Notes: generated by a model not told the origin, from the letters alone. A stretch of DNA of 64,000 nt from Lacinutrix sp. C3R15 (GCF_018860825.1 NZ_JAHKPZ010000031.1:86218-150217); one strand, 5' to 3'; positions 1-9,159 are shown, numbered from the stretch's first letter. Made by a program: numbers and translations.

Positions 1-601
1 CAAAGTTCATTACATATACCCAACCACCAGTGAAGTTGTTTTGTGTGGCAATCATTATTTTAGGACTAAAACCTTCTACGCCATAAGCTGTAAAAGGATT
101 GTCTTTAGTGTCAAAATTGGCACCAACATACACTGCTACTGCTGGAATTAAAGATTTCCATTTAAAGCTATGGTTTGCATTCCAGCTGTATAAATTTGGT
201 TTTTCTTCTCCTGCTTTTTTATAAGGATCATACACTAAATATTTAGCACCAATGGTTAATGTTTTAAAATTATTAAAAGACTCTTCATTAGCAACAGTAT
301 TTGTAAATGTTCTTTTTGTAGATTGAAAAGTCCCTTCAATATTAAGCTCTAAGGGTTCCCAAAGTAAGCCATATCTAGCTGTAAAATCTATACCATAGCT
401 TTTATCTTCACGATTTAAAGGCGTATGATTTTCATTTAACATATAAGGACCTGCTTCAAATTGAATTACGTTAGTACCTACAGAAAATGCACTTTTAGAT
501 ACACCAGGTCTGTTAGAGTTTATTACATCTGTGTATTGTGAGTAACCAGAAAAGGATACTGTAAAAGAAAAAATAGCTAAATAGAATTTAAAGAACTTCA
601 T
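1..601 (-). CDS. Outer-membrane transporter-like protein (partial, C-terminus off window)
   Basis: The reading frame is open from the ATG at 601 down to the window edge, giving about 200 residues without a stop. The N-terminus is a signal peptide ending near GYSQ, followed by a stretch like NSNRPGVSKSAFSVGTN and alternating aromatic beta-strand segments (for example YGIDFTARYGLLWEPLELN). This fits the Bacteroidota outer-membrane 'transporter' proteins related to the Phenol_MetA_deg family; the substrate is unknown. The family assignment is from memory of the N-terminal pattern. A TAnnTTTG box sits just upstream of the start. The gene diverges from the DUF4834 gene. Confidence 0.7.
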   Translation of the reverse strand, partial: MKFFKFYLAIFSFTVSFSGYSQYTDVINSNRPGVSKSAFSVGTNVIQFEAGPYMLNENHTPLNREDKSYGIDFTARYGLLWEPLELNIEGTFQSTKRTFTNTVANEESFNNFKTLTIGAKYLVYDPYKKAGEEKPNLYSWNANHSFKWKSLIPAVAVYVGANFDTKDNPFTAYGVEGFSPKIMIATQNNFTGGWVYVMNF

Positions 602-621
602 ATTTGTAGTTTTTTTGGGCT

Positions 622-629
622 CAAATATA
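622..629 (-). promoter_or_regulatory. -7 box TATATTTG for the partial outer-membrane gene
   Basis: On the minus strand TATATTTG matches the Bacteroidota -7 consensus TAnnTTTG exactly and lies 20 bases before the ATG at 601. No convincing -33 TTTG was seen. Confidence 0.6.
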
Positions 630-683
630 TAGATTTTAAATATTTTTTAAGGATTTAAACCATAAATTAAGATTTAAGAATTG

Positions 684-691
684 TATTTTTG
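684..691 (+). promoter_or_regulatory. -7 box TATTTTTG for the DUF4834 gene
   Basis: TATTTTTG matches TAnnTTTG. Transcription would begin near 698, so the upstream TTG at 689 lies inside the promoter and cannot be the translation start. This decides for the ATG at 707, with a leader of about 9 bases. Confidence 0.6.
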
Positions 692-706
692 TATAAAAAT
701 GATTTT

Positions 707-982
707 ATGTTGCAATTAGCATCTGTTACAGGAGTTGTAAAAGTTATCTTAATAATTTTATTAATTTATTACGGAATTAAGATTTTATCTAGAATTTTTG
801 CTCCTATTTTATTAAAGTTTTTAACTAAAAAAGCCGAACAACGTTTTGGCGAGCAATTTGGTGGGTACAGAAAACCTGAAAAACCAAAAAATGAAGGGGA
901 AATCACTATTGATAAAATGCCAGAAAATAAGTCTTCTAATAAAGATGTAGGCGAGTATGTAGATTATGAAGAAGTAGATTAA
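707..982 (+). CDS. DUF4834 family small membrane protein
   Basis: A 91-residue protein. It has one N-terminal transmembrane helix (VTGVVKVILIILLIYYGIKI, about residues 7-26), a second amphipathic stretch with FAPILLKFLTKKAEQRFGEQF, and an acidic, glutamate-rich tail ending VDYEEVD. This architecture matches the flavobacterial DUF4834 family, whose function is unknown. The start at 707 was chosen because the promoter box overlaps the alternative TTG. It lies upstream of, and on the same strand as, the YfhO-like gene with 150 bp between; shared transcription is possible but not shown. Confidence 0.8.
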   Translation: MLQLASVTGVVKVILIILLIYYGIKILSRIFAPILLKFLTKKAEQRFGEQFGGYRKPEKPKNEGEITIDKMPENKSSNKDVGEYVDYEEVD

Positions 983-1132
983 TATTGTTATTTCTATCTT
1001 TATATTACTAGTAAAAAAGAATTCTATAAATAATCACTATTTTTTAAAGTTTAAAATAATTAGCCTCATTTAAACATATTAAGTTTCAAAAATTATGATT
1101 ATTTTTCAGACTTATTGTTATCTATCTATTTC

Positions 1133-3562
1133 ATGCAATTTTCTATAAAAAAAGTACTTCCTCATTTTCTTGTTTTTGTTGGTTTTATCATACTTTCACT
1201 TGCTTATTTTAGCCCTGTTTTAAAAGGGAAACAGATTTACCAAAGTGATATTAAGCAATATATTGGTATGTCTAAACAACAAACCGATTTTAAAGCCGAA
1301 ACAGGAGAAGAAACCTATTGGACTAATAGTGCTTTTGGTGGTATGCCAACGTATCAATTAGGTGCAAGATATCCGCATAACTATATTAAAAAACTAGATC
1401 TAACCTTACGTTTTTTACCAAGACCTGCAGATTATTTGTTCTTATATTTTATAGGATTTTATATTCTTTTATTGGTTTTAAAAGTAGATTTTAAACTAGC
1501 AGCTCTTGGTGCCTTAGCCTTTGGTTTTTCAACCTATCTCATTATTATTCTTGGAGTTGGACATAATAGTAAAGCACATGCTATTGCCTATATGCCTTTG
1601 GTTTTAAGCGGAATTATTCTCACATTCAAACGCAAATATATTTTCGGGTTTTTACTAACCACTGTGGCAATGGCATTGCAGTTGGTGGCCAATCATCCGC
1701 AAATGACCTATTATTTAATGTTGTTAGTAATTGTTTTAGGAATTGCCTACCTAGTGGATGCATATAACAAAAAGGTGTTACCTCACTACTTTAAATCTGT
1801 TGGTATATTAGTATTTGCAGTAATTCTAGCTTTAGGGTTAAATGCAACAAGTATTATGGCTACCAAAGAGTATGCAAATGAGAGTACTAGAAGTAAAAGT
1901 GAATTAACAATTAATGCCGATGGTTCACCTAAAGAAGCTAGCTCTGGATTGAGTAAAGAATATATAACCGAGTATAGTTATGGTTTTTTTGAGAGCCTTA
2001 ATTTGTACATCTCTAGAATAGTAGGAGGAGGAAACCACGAAGATGTAGGTAAAGATTCTGCTTCTTACGAATTTTTTATACGTCAAGGTGTTCCTGCTTT
2101 ACAAGCTAAAGAATATACAAAACAAACTCCTACCTATTGGGGAGATCAACCTATAGTTGAAGCTCCTGCTTATGTTGGTGCTGTGGTTATTTTCTTGTTT
2201 GTTTTTGCATTATTTGTAGTAAAAGGAAGATTAAAATGGTGGCTTGTTGGAGGTACTGTCTTATCTTTATTACTTTCTTACGGAAAAAATCTAGGTTTTT
2301 TAACCGACTTTTTTATAGACTATGTACCTTTTTATAATAAATTTAGAGCAGTTTCTTCTATTCAGGTAATTTTAGAATTATGTATTCCGGTTTTAGCAAT
2401 ATTTGGTTTATCTCGTTTGTTTAATAATTTTGAAAAAGACGAAGAAAAGCTAAAAGCACTAAAATATACTGTTGGTATTACTGCTGGATTAGCAATTTTG
2501 TTATTGCTTTCTAAATCTGCTTTTAATTTTGCAGGTGTAAATGATGGGTATTTTAAACAAAATCACGGACAACAATTTATCGATGCTTTACGTGATGACA
2601 GAAAAGCTTTATATACCCAAGATATTCTAAGAACCCTTATTCTAGTACTACTTTCTGCAGGAGCAATATTTATGTTCTTAAAGAAAAAACTTTCTGAAAA
2701 CCTGCTTATTGTTGCTTTTGCAGTTTTAATTGTTTTTGATTTAGTTTCGGTAGATAGACGTTACGTCAATACAGATAATTTTGTTTCTGCTTTACAAGTA
2801 AAAAAGCCGTATAAAGCTAATGCTGCAGATATTGAAATACTAAAAGACACCACGCATTTTAGGGTTTTCGATATTACAGATGGTTCTGCAAGGGCTTCCT
2901 ATTTTCATAATTCTCTTGGTGGTTATCATGCTGCAAAACTGAAACGTTATGATGAGCTTTTCGACTTTCATATTGCTAGAAATAATATGAATGTAATAAA
3001 CATGCTAAATACTAAATATATTATAGCAGAAGAGGAAGGGAAAATATTTCCGTTTACTAATACAGATGCTAATGGTAATGCTTGGTTTATTGAAAATATA
3101 AAAAGAAAAGAAAGTGCAAATGCAGAAATTATAGCCTTAGATAGTTTAGATACTAAGAGAAGTGCTGTGCTTTCAAACAATCTATTAGATGAAAAGTATA
3201 TTAAAAATGTAGCATCTTTAAAAACGAATTATACAGTAGATTCTTTAGCTAATATTGCTTTAAAGGAATACAAACCAAACTATATAAAATACCAGTCTAA
3301 AAATAATAATCCTGGATTTGCTGTGTTTTCAGAAATCTATTATGCTAATGGGTGGCAGGCATATATTAACGGAAAACCAAAAGATCATTACCGAGTAGAT
3401 TATGTGTTACGTGGTATGGAAATTCCAGCAGGAGATAATACTATAGAATTTAAATTTGAACCTCGAGTAATACAAACAGGAAGTAGTATAGCGCTGGCAA
3501 GTTCCATACTTTTCGGATTAATACTTCTTGGTGGATTATATTTTGGGATAAAGAAAAAATAA
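1133..3562 (+). CDS. YfhO family membrane protein
   Basis: About 809 residues. A run of hydrophobic helices starts at residue 7 (LPHFLVFVGFIILSLAYF) and continues to about residue 480. A soluble C-terminal domain follows, with a final helix near the end (IALASSILFGLILLGGLYFG). The extracytoplasmic segment NSAFGGMPTYQ near residue 65 is the pattern seen in YfhO proteins, which resemble GT-C fold glycosyltransferases acting on lipid-linked sugars at the outer face of the inner membrane. The ATG at 1133 is preferred over the TTG at 1115. It precedes a cytoplasmic glycosyltransferase and a flippase, which suggests a role in envelope glycan modification; the sugar is unknown. Confidence 0.85.
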   Translation: MQFSIKKVLPHFLVFVGFIILSLAYFSPVLKGKQIYQSDIKQYIGMSKQQTDFKAETGEETYWTNSAFGGMPTYQLGARYPHNYIKKLDLTLRFLPRPADYLFLYFIGFYILLLVLKVDFKLAALGALAFGFSTYLIIILGVGHNSKAHAIAYMPLVLSGIILTFKRKYIFGFLLTTVAMALQLVANHPQMTYYLMLLVIVLGIAYLVDAYNKKVLPHYFKSVGILVFAVILALGLNATSIMATKEYANESTRSKSELTINADGSPKEASSGLSKEYITEYSYGFFESLNLYISRIVGGGNHEDVGKDSASYEFFIRQGVPALQAKEYTKQTPTYWGDQPIVEAPAYVGAVVIFLFVFALFVVKGRLKWWLVGGTVLSLLLSYGKNLGFLTDFFIDYVPFYNKFRAVSSIQVILELCIPVLAIFGLSRLFNNFEKDEEKLKALKYTVGITAGLAILLLLSKSAFNFAGVNDGYFKQNHGQQFIDALRDDRKALYTQDILRTLILVLLSAGAIFMFLKKKLSENLLIVAFAVLIVFDLVSVDRRYVNTDNFVSALQVKKPYKANAADIEILKDTTHFRVFDITDGSARASYFHNSLGGYHAAKLKRYDELFDFHIARNNMNVINMLNTKYIIAEEEGKIFPFTNTDANGNAWFIENIKRKESANAEIIALDSLDTKRSAVLSNNLLDEKYIKNVASLKTNYTVDSLANIALKEYKPNYIKYQSKNNNPGFAVFSEIYYANGWQAYINGKPKDHYRVDYVLRGMEIPAGDNTIEFKFEPRVIQTGSSIALASSILFGLILLGGLYFGIKKK

Positions 3563-3611
3563 TTGGTACTTCTGCTTTGTCAGTAAATTACAATAGATAT
3601 AATTTAATAGG

Positions 3612-3631
3612 ATTCCTGTCTTATCAGGAAT
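3612..3631. repeat. Short interspersed hairpin, ATTCCTG...CAGGAAT type
   Basis: ATTCCTG and CAGGAAT arms flank a 6-base loop between the YfhO-like gene and the glycosyltransferase. Related motifs occur at 39002-39071 and 63951-63978. It ends six bases before the next start codon, so it may affect translation of that gene. Confidence 0.6.
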
Positions 3632-3637
3632 ATAGTA

Positions 3638-4927
3638 ATGGAAAAAAAAAGGACACTTATTATAAGCTATTATTGGCCTCCAGCAGGAGGTCCAGGAGTA
3701 CAACGTTGGCTAAAATTTGTTAAGTATTTGCCAGAGTTTAATGTAGAACCTATTGTTTATATTCCATCAAACCCTAATTATCCATTAGTAGATGAAACCC
3801 TATTAAGCGAAGTTGCTACTGATTTAACTATTATTAAACAACCCATTAGTGAGCCGTATAAGTTTGCTTCTTTTCTTTCTAAAAAAAACACAAAATCTAT
3901 TAGTAAAGGCTTGATTACTGAGGCTAAAAAGCAAAGTTTAATAGAACGTTTGCTTTTACTTATTAGAGGTAATTTTTTTATTCCAGACGCTAGAAAAAGT
4001 TGGGTAAAGCCTTCTGTAAAATATCTTTCTACCTATATTCAAGATTTTAATATAGATACTATTATTACTACAGGACCTCCACATAGCTTGCATTTAATAG
4101 GTATGCAACTTAAAGCAAAACTAGGAGTGAAGTGGTTGGCTGATTTTAGAGATCCATGGACAACTATTGCATACCATAAAGAACTAAAACTAACCCAAAA
4201 AGCAAAGCAAAAACATATTACTTTAGAGCGTCAAGTATTACAAAATGCCGATCAAATTATTGTAACTAGTACCATAACAAAACAAGAGTTTCAAGAAAAA
4301 ACAAAACAACCAATAACCGTAATTACTAATGGTTATGATGTTGAAAAAACGGAAGTAATTTCTTTAGATAAAAAGTTTACTTTAGCGCATATTGGTTCTT
4401 TATTAGCAAAAAGAAACCCTGAAGTTTTATGGAATGTATTGCAGGAATTAACAGAAGAAAATCAAGAATTTGCAAAGTATTTTGAGTTGAAATTAGTAGG
4501 TGCTGTAAGTGAAAATATTCTTAAAAGCATAAAACTATATAGGTTAAGTGATTATTTAAATAAAGAGGGTTATGTGTCTCACAATAAAGCTATTGGTTTT
4601 CAAAAAAAAGCACAAGTATTGTTGTTGATTGAAATAGATTCTGAAGAAACTAAATGTATTATTCCTGGAAAATTATTTGAGTATATGGTATCTAACAGAC
4701 CAATTGTTGCATTAGGACCAAAGGGTTCTGATGTTGAAAAAATTATTGTAGAAACCAATACAGGTAACTATTTTAGTTATCAAGATTATGACAACTTAAA
4801 AAACATCCTATTAAAACATTTTAATGATTTTCAAGAAAATAAACTGCATACAAACGCTATAGGTTTGCAAAAGTATAGTAGAAAAGAATTAACAAGCGTA
4901 TTAGCAGATTTAATTCATTCTATTTAA
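3638..4927 (+). CDS. Glycosyltransferase, GT4-like (group 1)
   Basis: A 429-residue protein with no signal peptide. The N-terminal motif YYWPPAGGPGVQRWLKF (residues 10-26) is a glycine-rich donor-domain loop shared by a flavobacterial group 1 glycosyltransferase subfamily. The C-terminal half has a Rossmann-like nucleotide-sugar domain with CIIPGKLFEYMVSNRPIVAL, corresponding to the GT4 E-x7-E region that binds the donor phosphate. It is expected to transfer a nucleotide-activated sugar to a glycan acceptor at the cytoplasmic face. It sits between the YfhO-like protein and the flippase, consistent with one surface-polysaccharide pathway. Donor and acceptor cannot be told from sequence. Confidence 0.87.
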   Translation: MEKKRTLIISYYWPPAGGPGVQRWLKFVKYLPEFNVEPIVYIPSNPNYPLVDETLLSEVATDLTIIKQPISEPYKFASFLSKKNTKSISKGLITEAKKQSLIERLLLLIRGNFFIPDARKSWVKPSVKYLSTYIQDFNIDTIITTGPPHSLHLIGMQLKAKLGVKWLADFRDPWTTIAYHKELKLTQKAKQKHITLERQVLQNADQIIVTSTITKQEFQEKTKQPITVITNGYDVEKTEVISLDKKFTLAHIGSLLAKRNPEVLWNVLQELTEENQEFAKYFELKLVGAVSENILKSIKLYRLSDYLNKEGYVSHNKAIGFQKKAQVLLLIEIDSEETKCIIPGKLFEYMVSNRPIVALGPKGSDVEKIIVETNTGNYFSYQDYDNLKNILLKHFNDFQENKLHTNAIGLQKYSRKELTSVLADLIHSI

Positions 4928-5008
4928 CAGCATCTTGGTTACATTTTAAAAATTACTTGATTACTTATAGTACTTGCTAGTATTTAAAATTTATCTTTAT
5001 AAAAATTT

Positions 5009-6466
5009 ATGGGAATAATTGCTTCACAATCTATTAAAAACACCATTATTACCTACATTGGTTTTGGTATAGGAGCTATTAACACCCTATTTTTATATAC
5101 AGCATTTTTGTCTGCAGACTACTTTGGGTTAGTAGTCTTTGTGCTTTCTACTGCAAACTTAATGATGCCAATTCTAATTTTTGGTGTAAATAATACTTTA
5201 ATAAAGTTTTATTCATCTTACAAAACCAGAAGACTTCAAAACAGCTTTTTAACCTTTATGTTGTTTTTGCCTTTATTGTTTATAATTCCTGCAGGTTTAC
5301 TTGGTTCTTTTTTTTATGAAAGTATTGCAAATTGGCTTGCTAAAGAAAATCAAATTATAAAAGATTATACAGGGTTAATATATGTATTGGCTGTAGCATT
5401 TGCTTACTTTGAAATCTTTTTTTCCTGGAGTAAAATTCATTTTAAATCGGTATTTGGTAATTTCATGCGTGAAGCTTTTCATAGGTTAGGTACTATGGTT
5501 TTACTTTTTGCTGTATATTTTAAATTACTTACTGTAGAGTTTTTTATTTATGCAATAACTAGCATATACATTATACGTGTATTCATCATGATGATTTATG
5601 CTTTTAGTATACGTTTTCCTAAATTAAGCATCTCAAAATCTTTTGAGTATTTAAGGGTTTTAAAATACAGTTTCCTTATTATTATAGCAGGATCTGTTTC
5701 TATGGTGTTATTAGACTTAGATAAGTTTATGATTGGTGAGTTAATAGAAATAGAAAACATTGCCTATTACAGTGTTGCTATTTTTATTGCTACAGTAATT
5801 GCAGTACCATCAAGAGCGATGCAGCAAATTGTAAACCCTTTAACAGCTTCATATTTAAACAATAAAAATTATAAAGATTTAGCAAAGCTCTATAAAAAGA
5901 GTTCTATAAATTTATTTATTATAGGAGGTTTTATTTTTGTGCTTATTGTTATTAATATTAACGGATTATACGCGTTATTAAACCCTGAATATAGTAAAGG
6001 ATTGTTTATTGTAATTATAATTTCTATTGTTAAATTAATAGACAACCTATTGGGAAACAATAGTTCTATTATTTTTAATTCTGATTATTATAGAATAATA
6101 CTAACCTTTGGTTTTTGTATTGTTTTTCTAGCTATAGGGTTAAACTATGTGCTTATTCCTAAATATGGTATAGATGGCGCAGCTATAGCAAGCCTTATAT
6201 CCTTTTTTGTTTATGATACTTTAAAAATGTGGTATGTACATTTAAAATTTAAAATGCATCCATTTACTATAAAAACAGCTTATACTTTTTTAATTATTAC
6301 ACTATTATGCTTAGCTTTTTATTTCTGGGAATTCCCTTTTCATCCTATTCTTAATATAGCATTAAAAAGTTTTTTAGTAGCTTTATTGTATGCTATTGCT
6401 GTATTAAAATTTTCACTTTCTGATGAAATAACATCGCTAATTAAAAAGTTATTAAAGATCAATTGA
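5009..6466 (+). CDS. Polysaccharide flippase (Wzx/MOP-type)
   Basis: A 485-residue integral membrane protein with about 14 hydrophobic helices. It begins with the amphipathic SIKNTIITYIGFGIGAINTL typical of polysaccharide biosynthesis proteins in the MOP exporter superfamily. The segment MVLLDLDKFMIGELI near residue 232 is the family's helix-7 charge cluster (LDKFMIG). The expected job is to flip a lipid-linked oligosaccharide across the inner membrane. It follows the glycosyltransferase by 81 bp on the same strand. A strong hairpin lies 68 bp after the stop. Confidence 0.87.
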   Translation: MGIIASQSIKNTIITYIGFGIGAINTLFLYTAFLSADYFGLVVFVLSTANLMMPILIFGVNNTLIKFYSSYKTRRLQNSFLTFMLFLPLLFIIPAGLLGSFFYESIANWLAKENQIIKDYTGLIYVLAVAFAYFEIFFSWSKIHFKSVFGNFMREAFHRLGTMVLLFAVYFKLLTVEFFIYAITSIYIIRVFIMMIYAFSIRFPKLSISKSFEYLRVLKYSFLIIIAGSVSMVLLDLDKFMIGELIEIENIAYYSVAIFIATVIAVPSRAMQQIVNPLTASYLNNKNYKDLAKLYKKSSINLFIIGGFIFVLIVININGLYALLNPEYSKGLFIVIIISIVKLIDNLLGNNSSIIFNSDYYRIILTFGFCIVFLAIGLNYVLIPKYGIDGAAIASLISFFVYDTLKMWYVHLKFKMHPFTIKTAYTFLIITLLCLAFYFWEFPFHPILNIALKSFLVALLYAIAVLKFSLSDEITSLIKKLLKIN

Positions 6467-6534
6467 TTTATTTTATAGCATATTTTAGTTTAAATAAACA
6501 TAACATTTTTGATGTTTTTATAATAGTAAAAAGA

Positions 6535-6579
6535 AAAACCCTATCCAGTTGCTTTGGGGTAAACCAGGATAGGGTTTTT
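6535..6579. terminator. Bidirectional intrinsic terminator
   Basis: Arms AAAACCCTATCC and GGATAGGGTTTT flank a loop of about 20 bases, with T-runs outward on both strands. It lies between the convergent flippase and secreted-protein genes, so it probably serves both. Confidence 0.85.
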
Positions 6580-6596
6580 AACTAACTAATCAAATT

Positions 6597-7685
6597 TTAT
6601 CTTCTGCTACTTCTACTTGGTGAAGTTTTATTAGAATTAGAACTTCTAGTATTACTAGCAACCTGTCTGTTAGTTCTTGAACTTGTACTTGCAACTTGCG
6701 TGTTAGATCTTGATCTATTTGTAGATACTGTATTTCTATTTCTTGTTGGGCTTGTTACTCTTGGTGTAGTAGCTGTTCTATTTTTATTAGAAACTGTAGT
6801 TCTATTACTATTTGTTCTAGTACTGGTAACGTTATTATTTCTACTCTGTTGTCTATTTTTTTGTACTCTTGTGCTTGAAGTATTAGTTCTAGGCGTATTT
6901 GTAGTTCTTATAGTATTGTTTCTATTTACAGTAGTTGTAGTTCTGTTTCTAGATCTAATACTATTTGCAGTTACAGCGTTTCTTGGTCTATCATTTCCTC
7001 TAGTAGCCAATGATCTGTTTCTTGTAACTGTGTTTCCTCTTCTATTAGCAACAGCAGTTGTACGTCTATGGTTATTTACAAAAGGTCTTGTATATTGATA
7101 TCTAATAGGTGTGTAATGTTGTCTGTAAGGTCTGTTAAATACTACACAATGGTTAAAATGTGGTATTCTAAAGTTTGCATGCCAAGGTCTGTATACGTAA
7201 AAACGGTTGTAAACATTTATAAAACCAGTATAATGCGAAAAACGATTATATCTATTATAGTGTACATATAAGCCACCAACACGAGTAACTAAACCAAAAC
7301 TGTTGTAGTTTATAAATACATTACCTATTTGGCTAACACGACCATAATAATCGTAAAAAACAGGAATATGTTCAACTTGTACAATGGCTCCATAGGCATC
7401 ATATTGTACATAAGCATCATAATCATAACCAGAGTTAAAACTAATGCTTGTATTGCCATGATTTATGTTTACGTTTACATTTGGTCCGTAATTCATCATA
7501 TAAAAATCAAATTGTCCGTCAGGAAAAATTGAAAATTCAACACCTTGCTCTACAAAAATAAAGGAATTACCATATCCTCTTGTAGCTGTATTGCTGTTAG
7601 AATTATCTTGAGTAGTGCTTGTATTTGCTTGTGCAGTAAATCCAGAAAATAAGATTGCTGTAAAAATTGCGAGTATCTGTTTCAT
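6597..7685 (-). CDS. Secreted protein with aromatic domain and Arg/Asn/Thr/Ser-rich tail
   Basis: A 362-residue protein starting at the ATG at 7685 (MKQILAIFTAILFSGFTAQA, a clear signal peptide); frame upstream of this lacks a credible start. Residues of roughly 40-180 are rich in Tyr, Phe, Asn and Val with repeating turns such as GNVFINYNSFG and GGLYVHYNRYN, suggesting a small beta-rich domain. The last 150 or so residues are almost entirely R, N, T, S and V with almost no acidic residues, which predicts a disordered, strongly cationic tail that could bind polysaccharide, LPS or nucleic acid outside the cell. I do not recognise a named family beyond flavobacterial hypothetical proteins. Confidence 0.75.
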   Translation of the reverse strand: MKQILAIFTAILFSGFTAQANTSTTQDNSNSNTATRGYGNSFIFVEQGVEFSIFPDGQFDFYMMNYGPNVNVNINHGNTSISFNSGYDYDAYVQYDAYGAIVQVEHIPVFYDYYGRVSQIGNVFINYNSFGLVTRVGGLYVHYNRYNRFSHYTGFINVYNRFYVYRPWHANFRIPHFNHCVVFNRPYRQHYTPIRYQYTRPFVNNHRRTTAVANRRGNTVTRNRSLATRGNDRPRNAVTANSIRSRNRTTTTVNRNNTIRTTNTPRTNTSSTRVQKNRQQSRNNNVTSTRTNSNRTTVSNKNRTATTPRVTSPTRNRNTVSTNRSRSNTQVASTSSRTNRQVASNTRSSNSNKTSPSRSSRR

Positions 7686-7857
7686 AATACTAGGTTTTAA
7701 TGTTGAACTTATAAATTGAATTACAAGCATCGTGCCAAAAAGATATAAGTATTATAAAGAGCGCCTTTAATCAATTGTTGTTAAGTGGTTTACAGTTTTG
7801 TTTTTTTTTAGTAATGATCTAATTAAAAAGCTGCAATTCTTTAAAACAACTATCATC

Positions 7858-7944
7858 ATGAAAAAATTAGGTTTGTTATTTGGGCCTAGTAGTGGAGCAG
7901 TTGTTTGCCAGCAAACAAATAAGTTACAACTGTGGATTAAATAA
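7858..7944 (+). CDS. Possible 28-residue peptide
   Basis: An ATG-initiated small frame encodes MKKLGLLFGPSSGAVVCQQT followed by a short tail ending LQLWIK. The stop codon abuts a perfect 15-bp terminator stem. The MKK start and the placement before a terminator make it look like a short transcript on its own, but there is no clear promoter box and no homology I can name. It could equally be chance in a 340-bp gap. Confidence 0.25.
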   Translation: MKKLGLLFGPSSGAVVCQQTNKLQLWIK

Positions 7945-7981
7945 AAAAGCTGCTAGATATATAGTGTATCTAGCAGCTTTT
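7945..7981. terminator. Intrinsic terminator, perfect 15-bp stem
   Basis: AAAAGCTGCTAGATA and its exact complement flank a 7-base loop (TATAGTG), ending in T-run. It can act on the minus-strand ridA side or the plus-strand small frame. The rest of the 7686-8026 gap holds nothing else I can identify. Confidence 0.85.
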
Positions 7982-8026
7982 AAAACGTATGGTTTGTTTT
8001 TTGTTTAATGAAATTTTAATATAGTA

Positions 8027-8407
8027 TTATTGTATAGCAATACAGCTAATTTCTACATTTACAAATTTTGGTAGGTTAGCAACTTCCACAGTTTCTCTAG
8101 CAGGAGCAGAGCTATCATTAAAGTATTGACCATACACTTCATTTATTTGTGCAAAATTGTGCATATCACTAATAAAAATAGATGTTTTTACTACGTTTTC
8201 AAAAGTCATGTTTGCAGCAGCAAGAACAGCTTTCATGTTCTCCATAACTTGCTTGGTTTCGGTTTTAATATCATCTATAACTAGTTCTCCTGTTTCAGGA
8301 TGTAAAGCAATTTGTCCAGAAGTATATAAAGTGTTTCCAGATAGTACTGCTTGATTGTATGGCCCAATAGGAGCAGGAGCGTTTGGTGTGGTTATTATTT
8401 TTTTCAT
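8027..8407 (-). CDS. ridA: RidA family 2-iminobutanoate/2-iminopropanoate deaminase
   Basis: A 126-residue protein, the normal RidA length, starting at the ATG at 8407 (MKKIITTPNAPAPIGPYNQA). RidA hydrolyses reactive enamine/imine intermediates released by PLP-dependent threonine or serine dehydratases. Visible hallmarks are the GPYNQAV substrate loop, SGQIALHPETGEL, the segment SAPARETVEVANLP carrying the catalytic arginine, and VEISCIA at the C-terminus carrying the conserved glutamate. It acts as a cytoplasmic trimer in known cases. No operon partner is evident. Confidence 0.95.
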   Translation of the reverse strand: MKKIITTPNAPAPIGPYNQAVLSGNTLYTSGQIALHPETGELVIDDIKTETKQVMENMKAVLAAANMTFENVVKTSIFISDMHNFAQINEVYGQYFNDSSAPARETVEVANLPKFVNVEISCIAIQ

Positions 8408-8515
8408 AGAAAACTTATTTTTTATTATCACGAAGGTAGCTATTCCTTTTTTATTAAACTTTGATTATTTTGATTTTTCAATACGCCAAGATTAACAATC
8501 ATTTTTATAAGGTTT

Positions 8516-9016
8516 TTATTCATTAAGTAACTTTTCGGCTTTCCTGAAAATTTCAATATATTTAATTCGATTATAGGTAGCGTTTTTTTCTTCGGTTGGT
8601 TTTCCTGATACCATTAACTTTCTTTGTTTTTTATTCCAGTTGATTATGTATGCTATAGCTCTAAAGTTTTCCTCAATATCTATACTGTATCCTTTTATTT
8701 TTGCAATAGAGTCTGTAAGAAAAAAGTAGGTGCTTTCAGATTCCACTATTTTAATTGGTTTATTTGCTACTAAGTAGATTTTTGATTTTATTTCTCCGTA
8801 ATCCACATTTTTTACTTGCGCTATTTTAAAAATTTGTTTTTCCTTATGCCAAATTTTTAATTTACAGGACTCATTAATCAATTCAAAATTAGATTCAATT
8901 AGTTCGGTGTCAGTATCGATTGATTTTAATTGATTATCAATTTCAGTAATTTTGTTTTCTTGTCCAAAAACAAGAATTCCAATTAAGGTTAATAGTATTG
9001 TAAAAGTTTTTTTCAA
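8516..9016 (-). CDS. Secreted hypothetical protein (accessory)
   Basis: About 166 residues. I chose the TTG at 9016 because it gives a normal signal peptide, MKKTFTILLTLIGILVFGQ; a TTG four codons upstream is the alternative. The mature part has short beta-like segments (for example KSKIYLVANKPIKIVES) and a lysine-rich C-terminus (EIFRKAEKLLNE). I recognise no family. With the neighbouring DUF7000-like gene it forms a small accessory insertion whose flanks resemble the cassette ends at 42-50 kb. Confidence 0.7.
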   Translation of the reverse strand: MKKTFTILLTLIGILVFGQENKITEIDNQLKSIDTDTELIESNFELINESCKLKIWHKEKQIFKIAQVKNVDYGEIKSKIYLVANKPIKIVESESTYFFLTDSIAKIKGYSIDIEENFRAIAYIINWNKKQRKLMVSGKPTEEKNATYNRIKYIEIFRKAEKLLNE

Positions 9017-9159
9017 AATGTTGTACAACCTGTTTGTGTGTGAGTTCGTCGTGTATTTAGCAAACTAATTTAACAAAAAGAAACAAACTAGTTGAAAACC
9101 CAAAGTATTTTTAGAGTATATAAAAGTAAGAAGTGTTTTATATATGTTGTTAGGCGTTC

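Noticed and set aside
6700..7098. 132-residue hydrophobic plus-strand frame
   Set aside because: It is antisense to the Arg/Asn/Thr-rich tail of the secreted protein; its Leu/Val richness is a by-product of AGA/ACT/AAT codons read in reverse.
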